Positions 61,401-64,000 of a stretch of 64,000 nucleotides of DNA are shown piece after piece. The notes under the pieces are model-generated. The model made no database searches, was not told the origin of the DNA, and worked only from the letters and a program-made list of their open reading frames with translations. The stretch's first letter is position 1; each line of letters starts with the position of its first letter. The DNA is from Candidatus Nanohalarchaeota archaeon (GTDB lineage: Archaea; Nanohalarchaeota; Nanosalinia; Nanosalinales; JAFCCC01): the NCBI GenBank assembly GCA_017610385.1, contig JAFCCC010000004.1, forward strand, positions 13,735 to 77,734. Direction: 5' to 3'. Both the position numbers and the translations under genes were made by a program.

Positions 61401-64000
61401 GTCTCCGACAGCAGGCATATTTGTATTTTGGCTCTGAGCATACCAATACGGTTTTGTATTGTCTTCAATTGTCAGGGTTATTGTCACATTATGTTGTTCT
61501 GGATTATAATTTAATCCTGCAGTATTATTTGTAATTGAAACGATTGTTTCATAAATTCCAGTAGTTTGATGCAATGAAATCGAGTAATTTATTAATATAT
61601 TTGCTGAAGTTTGTTTGCTTAATGTTGGAGTTGTATCTGAAATAGCAATTAAACTGCTTCCATTTCCTGATTTAGTGATAGTAAATACTTCTTCTACGTT
61701 TCCGGTATTGTTAATTGTAATATTAAACAGATCTCCACTAGTATCTTGAGCTAAAGTAGAACTATTTGTTTCAGGACTTCTGGTCCAAGAGCTATTTGTC
61801 AGAACTTCAACATTTAATGTAATATTCTGCCAGCATTGTTCTATAGGAGAGCAAACAGAATCTGTTGCATTAGCCCTTACAATTCCAGAATAATTTCCTG
61901 GATCTAATCCTGTGGTAGTATTAACACTTATTTGAACTGATTGAGTGCTTCCATCTTCCAAACTTGTTATATTGTCAGGAGTAAAGTCTACTGTAAAATT
62001 CGTAGTCTGAGTACAAACTTCCCCTGAAATGCAACTGTAAGTTGTATTATATAGATAATCATTTCCTGTTGAATTAACTGTGAAATTAGAGCTGTTTAAT
62101 TTTCCATGTTCAATTGTAATATTAACTTCAGATTCATCCAGATCTAGAATAGGATTGCTGCCTAGTATCACAACAGTAACATTTAAGACCCCTCCGTCCG
62201 CATTTGAGGAATTTGGTTGTGTCCAGTTTCCGGCGAAATTCAAAGTATAAGTTCCAGGATCTGTTGCACTTGGGATAGTTATTTCAAAGGATGTTGAACA
62301 GTTAGTTCCTATTCCAATTGCTCCGCATTCATAATTTGTTTCATTTATTAACCAGCCAGAAGGCATTGCAGAAGCATTACTTATGTTTGCACTGTACATT
62401 CTTCCATTTCCTGTATTATTTAAAGTCATATTTGTAATGAAACTGAATCCAGTAGTTTGATTAATCAGATTATAAGTCAAACTTTCATTTCCCAACAAAA
62501 TCCCTGTAGTGGTATGATTTTCCAAGTAGAACTCTTTATGATTGCTGATGGTGCCTCCAGAATAATATGAGCTATCATCACTGCTTGAATTAATTTTAAT
62601 ATCATAATAACCCAAAGTTTTTCCAGAGCTGTTAAATGTACAGTTATATTTACCATAGTATCCTTTACTGCTCATGTCATTTGCAGGGCTCGGATTACAA
62701 GAACTTACAATTCCCGTTGAATTATCAATTGCCCAGAAATACACATTCAAATTAGAGTATTGTATAGTCGGATCGCAGTATGTGCTTGCATTGCCTTTAA
62801 AGGTAATTTGTTGTCCCTCAAACCGATAATCATTTGCATAACTGCTTTCAACAGAGTCTATATCAAAGATACTATGAATTATTTGCCCGTAAATTCTATA
62901 TGATTGGTCACTCTGGTTTGTTTCCTTGTATATGGCATTTGTTTTTAATTCTGCTTTCCATTTCTGGTTTGCAGTCCAGTATGAGCAATCAGGAGTCAAG
63001 GCAGTAAGGCAGGCTCCTGTTGAATCTGTTGTGTTGGAGAGATCAATAACATAATCGCCACCGGTCTGTGTGAACCAAATTCCACAATCAAATCCAGAAC
63101 TTATGTTTTCATTTCTATCTGAATCATACATTCTTACTTGGAATGTATGGGTATCTGATTCATTCCTTACAAGTATCGGATTTCCTCCGCCTTCTAAAAC
63201 AGTAAATGAAATATCATCTTTTATTACAGTAACATTTTCTGCTGCTGCTTCATCTGTTCCTAATTCGCCGTCACTTGCATTAAACTTAAACCATTGAGTT
63301 CCAAGATCAGTTGAGTTTCTGCTCCAGCCAGGATCAATAACCAAGCTAATTAATTGATCAGAACATCCACCAGAACAATCAACATTTGTTGTATTAATCG
63401 CTTCCCAGCTCCCTGTTCTGTTATACCACAAAGTTAGATTGATTGTGTCGTGTCCAGTGTAACTTACATTTACAGAATAGTTCCAGGCTTCACCCCAACC
63501 ACCATCTCCTTCATAACTGTGAATTGAAGTGCTTAGTGAAGGTGCAACATTGTTTATAGTTAGATAATAACTTACACCAGAATTATTTGCGCTAAAGTTG
63601 GCGTTTCCACTCAAATTCGCCTTAATTTCATAAATTTCATTTTCATAGTTTCCCAAATACGTTTCATTCCAGACCAAATTATTAGAGTTATTCCAAAGAG
63701 TTAAGGTTCCTGTCAAATTCGTCCAAATGTTCACATTAAGTCCGTTGATAGAATAACTTTCCCAGGCAGTTAAATTAGCAGTTTCATTTTCATAATATTC
63801 TTTGTTTGCTTGAGTTCCATTTAGTGCCAAGTAAACTATTGGATCTGCTTTATTTACAACATATTGTAAAGTAGAAGTTTCATTCCAATTATTAGCAGAA
63901 TCGTTTGCATACCACGTAAAGTTATATCCGCTTACATTCGCAACCAAATCAGTTAAGGTAATATAATACACATTTCCATTATTTTGAATTGCAGGAGTTG
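49491..64000 (-). CDS. Giant surface protein fused to a cytoplasmic HerA/DUF87-type ATPase, 5' end outside window
   Basis: The frame is open to the right edge; at least 4835 residues are visible and the true start is beyond 64000. About 4000 residues are Asn/Ser/Thr-rich beta modules (Ig-like, NEW3, CARDB-like), dense with N-glycosylation sequons. Near 51420-51490 is a Cys-rich CGDGVCDAQYETC..CSEDCGSC motif, then a Gly-rich linker with a short coil, further NEW3-like domains, one membrane helix (WTPIRIIIAISILGVILGG, ~50600-50690) and, inside the cell, a P-loop ATPase: GATGSGKS at 50418-50441, Walker B MFIVFDEVHRLL and FRKWGIGLIMISQV, as in HerA/VirB4-like enzymes. A helical tail ends it. First gene of the coupled minus-strand operon. 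Biological role unknown. Confidence 0.88.
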   Translation of the reverse strand, partial: TPAIQNNGNVYYITLTDLVANVSGYNFTWYANDSANNWNETSTLQYVVNKADPIVYLALNGTQANKEYYENETANLTAWESYSINGLNVNIWTNLTGTLTLWNNSNNLVWNETYLGNYENEIYEIKANLSGNANFSANNSGVSYYLTINNVAPSLSTSIHSYEGDGGWGEAWNYSVNVSYTGHDTINLTLWYNRTGSWEAINTTNVDCSGGCSDQLISLVIDPGWSRNSTDLGTQWFKFNASDGELGTDEAAAENVTVIKDDISFTVLEGGGNPILVRNESDTHTFQVRMYDSDRNENISSGFDCGIWFTQTGGDYVIDLSNTTDSTGACLTALTPDCSYWTANQKWKAELKTNAIYKETNQSDQSYRIYGQIIHSIFDIDSVESSYANDYRFEGQQITFKGNASTYCDPTIQYSNLNVYFWAIDNSTGIVSSCNPSPANDMSSKGYYGKYNCTFNSSGKTLGYYDIKINSSSDDSSYYSGGTISNHKEFYLENHTTTGILLGNESLTYNLINQTTGFSFITNMTLNNTGNGRMYSANISNASAMPSGWLINETNYECGAIGIGTNCSTSFEITIPSATDPGTYTLNFAGNWTQPNSSNADGGVLNVTVVILGSNPILDLDESEVNITIEHGKLNSSNFTVNSTGNDYLYNTTYSCISGEVCTQTTNFTVDFTPDNITSLEDGSTQSVQISVNTTTGLDPGNYSGIVRANATDSVCSPIEQCWQNITLNVEVLTNSSWTRSPETNSSTLAQDTSGDLFNITINNTGNVEEVFTITKSGNGSSLIAISDTTPTLSKQTSANILINYSISLHQTTGIYETIVSITNNTAGLNYNPEQHNVTITLTIEDNTKPYWYAQSQNTNMPAVGDLVNVSTYWTDNVNLSWAILSVNKTGSWSNSSETSSNLTFSSNESWSNFSIDTEGLSSGSIVHWRIYLNDSSGNWNATDVISFTLDNIEPTFSSTSVSPTSLDMNYEHVVIQTDVSDNVDAANEFVVWAVIGMPNSTQVNRTLTLVSGSTFQYNYTPVIEGAHNITIYANDTTSNENHTAQYQFTAVPKTNLSVLSNISAVTITGITQYTTNSTVFNITLNNTGNSGAYWANTTWELPQGNENWSAWTATPSTLEYWNITESTIYSNESTVSISSCTPPGSYILNATAQWLNSNNSIGTNETSINITVADKKILNLTESSLSGNASQEITSNVANLTVNSTGNGILTNMTIQCVVGSGGTTNPGGGSLCLTNYFTVLFSPNNFNLSGCSYQNVQINVHPQSFASVDYSYWGTIRVNASDSICDNENDCYKDIILNVTVSNDAPVLSEENVVPSSGGWGEPFNFTVSGFDINTNWFNVTLWINRSSGWEKNETKKVWSSGNFSWYITPFNENDIGIRNYLFEYTDLSGADGTPLHDWANTSIYNVTVEKDNSSLIYKAGNNSNVNRIGSETVELGVRFNDTDRIVFVEGENVSFWLFETDEWGLIGYNLTDSDGNATIFWNPENNFLVGEKKWKTNYTGAYYTDNETENYTLTVLGNLTSNLIIPDVETYRSGTDSIIFGWNVTEDNSNLVENVVQTLEVKETSGNWEDISSSCLINNETGSTIGYYNCTWTIPDDQTYGTYSVRINSSKTNYNDNSQEFSDKFTVNTTSPVLSDSDYSYDEDGGWGETWTYNINLTDPNPDTVNISLWYNRTGNWELINSTNQDCTGGCVNTAIAFVINPGWNRNSSDIGTQWFKFNASDGHSGINEYNPSSVVVLRDNVSISYVAGNNSQVNRTGTNVATFKVQLNDTDRSTLIESGVNVSLWVTTDGSTYTVYEQNWTSNNGYVNMTFDPTCSFAVGAQHWIIGTNDSKYDLINGSEHDVTVLGTLGTVINLPAENQKFYKSETIELNSTVSYDCSDSGASTFWYLNASEINNTEDGTWLIPNDKALGSYILNVSSNLTNYNSAVNETSIVIWGKANVSLDQEASSTLYRMNNLTLNATVVDSLTGTGISGYECAFYANNTNIGNSTTNSTGNCNVSWVANGSVSLGLYNLTVRIENLTSSFYDGNIILDSTSTILNDTLTITINTPSASQIVHRTENLSLTSTVSDLTGTPAIDSFTVTWHNSTGGTVATGEDTYWVVSNNHTLGSMNLTANVSGSYYDSSSDLVEVIFYGWSNVSEFDIDSVGANWDLVGSQIQISVKVIDANNSNNIASYPVSFWKNNTLLGINYTESDGTAYYSWNTTEENAGWYEIKANITDNSTSYYNSSLAETSELIELKDELTVSTILVTNQTFYRNDSFSPNSAYFEMQVTRALLGDQEGATVQLRDHNNVTIGTCLTNSTGWCNITYNISDTIVPGNYSVYANASHPARNPSIDSASWVVAKGILSTTIVSPANESIYHKTEVVTFNTTAIDENNNDVAASITIVNSTGTVLATGNTNEQINWTIPASYGESLFTINATSNRTYYDNNTALIDLEISGWSRVENITISPNIPIHNQTNVLNVSCAVVDSNSSNPIENYPVVFYYNNTEIGTSYTNSTGWAKISWTPVNLTSLYVLDSDSDNNLEAVFLIRSIISNNQTLYYNVSLTEANETIIVEDNQKPIIEDFSIIAPSTQGIVDQNKEELIFQSNVSDNIEIEIVQLLGNTVGAALMDLVSGNSKNGTYQYNLSFTTLGYQNVYIYARDTSKETNTSEINYFTVVGYTNATFKTNVTTIELSSVTYNNNESFIAILTFNNTGLGGAYATNLTISTPTNISANETSINCGKIEESGVSGSTCTKAIEITALNATPAGNYTINYTVNYENPNGTISTLTNNTIITLTDKTWNRTPETNSSTYYTNTNNEIRILINNTGAIDLNYSISNSGNASSLLEIPAYIYVENNSEENLTINYTIPLHQNYDLYQQVISISNSTAYPPQRNTTLNMNVEDNIPAVFEGTNISKTLLEAQYDSLNISANISDNLNISGVLAQITLHNSTQHNETMSLISGNNRNGTYQVTYTPITGWTHNVLLFATDTSGNVNSTNAGSFSVIGTLNSTNVQYPLSVTASNISIVQNDTLSFNVTLNNTGLGLMRYVNLTISYDSGFVINSTFENCSNLSLGQTCVYSFEVNMTYEASAQETHSIWSNFTWQNPDLSVGYKENRTQVYVESNPILEINESESSIKINHGSSNETTLWLVSKGNDFASDIEFIEQLPQNWSIEYSNFGPSVNDLAKASSRWVGVTITVPEYYNSGDYVVNLTANATGSTCTPETNCHDNFTINVNVPSDYSWNITPSAFNQLIAYATTVNWNITINNTGNEAVNYTVSRTGNISSLGTMTHYLGTGWPTNIYVLRNSTAVFNISFDASNVGYYYGSISFANSSITGTASSLATVINVTVQDIAPKMESFGVSESSVDMNYETVILEGQVSDNIETNTVWVELTLPNSTQMNYTTTRIAGDSLNGTYQYNYTPIVVGEHTVKLWANDTMSSLINSSSGETFTAIATTSLSIVSNSSTIIITEITQSSGEYFALNLTLNNTGLGGGYWSNITLTTPTGWNATPSNLTYGNITEQQIYSNITSILVPAGTSPGNYWINASGKWTNPNQVASATSDGVLVVVQSNPVVDIINNSMTTNIWHNNSGALNLLINSTGNDQLYNSNLTCNASSDLCNVFSVAFNESLFNLSISELKLIQMNVGVPYGYSPGNYTLWLNITTQNSTGDIRHYDSIPAYIIIPRDLNWTRTPSNFTNIITGTGNQDDAGTINVTNIGNVPINFSLSISGNLSNYLTANTSNFVINATNTEVIKINYTAPVLGGNYSAVISISNLTANPIQSNTSISMKVTEFGLDILTPNSTAPLTNVSSGELINLTANATWAGESLDENITWTAAIGSNACENVSYNYDNTIELWDLNCTAPNNTDAQTYDITLQATYATVGAERTDIESNAITYRDISAPILEHVTIPDIIYGQNNTIYANISDNVNVSQVFLNLTYPNGTVTKYTLTNVTSNLTNTTWSVLLYNLTELGSYDYSLGFNDTTGNYDNYTGWFEVFFNKITLSGNFLDSQNSTVDVTYELYRVNKSLEGNYNQFNLTTNGTGYYNSSIYNATYDLKIRTFDHWITLYDVPITENTLDPIQFDDVPLRFVGVTSTKSTQRVLSVQNAFNLSRVSLQLNFSGTSYTNVDSLRVYKCSDWSFNSRSCNSTWVCVGGTPDVNSETITVTGLTSFSAYAVAEMVVCGDGVCDAQYETCTSCSEDCGSCGSTTSYSGGSGGGGVSLSQLQDELDKLNKEQAAVPSFSVKTDLIEATLSPGDSKMYSLWITNNQETTQETKLEVSGSVWEYIVLEKDVFTMKGGTTEDLKVKVFTLPTTQPGIYTGEIKITVGTSSQTIPVTLFVTPEQEALLDIKVETLTKYVTSNSSLKFHTSIYNLGFKKKFDVHLTYNIKSIDSEKVLLQQEEELALETSLSFVRSVPLTNIDLGRYFIETTATYENKTASSADIFEVIKPFWTPIRIIIAISILGVILGGLGAFYGRRYYLKWKLSKSKYIFPMSFKTLPSGDLYLGKIAETNTKATFNSADLSTHMITAGATGSGKSVSAMVMVEELLNKNIPIIVFDPTAQWTGFVKRVKDPNLLKLYKEFGMKESDSRPFKGMIYEVTDPDLHIDFKKYMNPGEITIFTLNKLKPGQYDQAVSSIVSTIFKEPWEESTELKMFIVFDEVHRLLERYGGKGGYIALEKAAREFRKWGIGLIMISQVLADFKEALRGNVLTEIQMHTKALEDIGRVKDKYGEDYAKRVTKEEVGVGMLQNPKYNKGRPYFIKFRPLLHEPHKITEQELSTYKKFGEELKKVELAIERIKEKGTDVTDIELEYKLALDKLKTGAFRMTEIYMESLRESLKNYGEKI
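58821..59085. repeat. Internal DNA-level repeat of the giant gene, copy A
   Basis: This segment closely resembles 63267-63520 at the DNA level, with identical runs such as TCACTTGCATTAAACTTAAA. It encodes a ~90-residue module beginning DEDGGWGETW and containing SLWYNRTGNW and GTQWFKFNASDG. Similarity at DNA level within a much more diverged protein suggests recent duplication or gene conversion. A third, diverged copy lies near 59800-60070 (SSGGWGEPFNF). Confidence 0.75.
63267..63520. repeat. Internal DNA-level repeat of the giant gene, copy B
   Basis: Counterpart of 58821-59085, encoding EGDGGWGEAW, TLWYNRTGSW and GTQWFKFNASDG, about 4.4 kb away in the same orientation. Recombination between the two copies would delete a whole number of codons only if the interval is a multiple of three (63267-58821 = 4446, which is), so the frame would be kept. 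Confidence 0.75.

Noticed and set aside
59429-63297. Several plus-strand ORFs of 75-116 residues opposite the giant gene
   Set aside because: They are antisense shadows caused by the skewed Asn/Ser/Thr codon use of the giant gene; there are no start signals and no familiar domains.

Overview
The window is AT-rich archaeal DNA. FEN1 with a C-terminal PCNA-binding motif, archaeal GatD/GatE, aEF-1 beta, HerA, an archaeal TadA/TadC-type secretion ATPase and platform, an archaeal prepilin peptidase, class III signal peptides and TATA-box promoters (several apparently leaderless) all point to Archaea. The AT bias, the long coiled-coil and Asn/Ser/Thr-rich surface proteins and the pilin N-termini (KGQSAIEYLTTYGWAIL, KGISPVIA) look most like a DPANN lineage such as Woesearchaeota or Pacearchaeota. 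That placement is inferred; no rRNA gene is present to settle it.

Layout. 1-13430: an array of about thirteen plus-strand genes whose products begin with a short basic leader, a Lys-Gly (or similar) prepilin-peptidase-like site and one hydrophobic helix, followed by unrelated exterior domains (Cys-rich, PKD, an 800-residue coiled coil). One minus-strand lipoprotein gene interrupts it. 13492-15354: FEN1 and a winged-helix/coiled-coil protein. 15407-21439: the pilus assembly core, with a TadA ATPase carrying a 696-residue intein in its P-loop, two TadC-like membrane proteins and a canonical archaeal pilin followed by a hairpin terminator. 21651-26951 (minus): five overlapping minor-pilin-like genes, one with a VWA domain. 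27045-31783: informational and housekeeping genes (SPOUT methyltransferase, aEF-1 beta with a 55-residue zinc ribbon, tRNA-Arg, DUF192 protein, ArsR regulator with a CBS/Kef antiporter pair, tRNA-Val). 31980-32210: a hairpin-rich, duplicated element behind a TATA box that looks like an unannotated structured RNA. 32243-44531: AlkA glycosylase, HerA with a second P-loop intein, prepilin peptidase, a coiled-coil protein, the tRNA methylthiotransferase, GatD, GatE and two further pilins.

44578-64000 (minus): one tightly coupled operon, read from the right edge. It begins with a giant protein (at least 4835 residues, 5' end outside the window) made of sequon-rich exterior repeats, one membrane helix and a cytoplasmic HerA/DUF87-type ATPase. 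Next come a one-TM protein with a similar cytoplasmic tail, a zinc-ribbon coiled-coil protein, a related coiled-coil gene broken by two frame shifts (one caused by a perfect 14-bp tandem duplication), and a small coiled-coil protein. I regard this as the strongest candidate for an undescribed system: a surface-sensing or attachment protein physically joined to a P-loop motor with dedicated coiled-coil partners.

How the parts fit: prepilin peptidase (36457-37371) would process the many class III signal peptides; TadA and the two TadC-like proteins would assemble the processed subunits; the minor-pilin and VWA cluster and the 5' array would supply tips, adhesins or alternative fibres. The giant ATPase operon is a separate membrane machine that may act at the same cell surface. 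All functional links are inferred from sequence and gene order.
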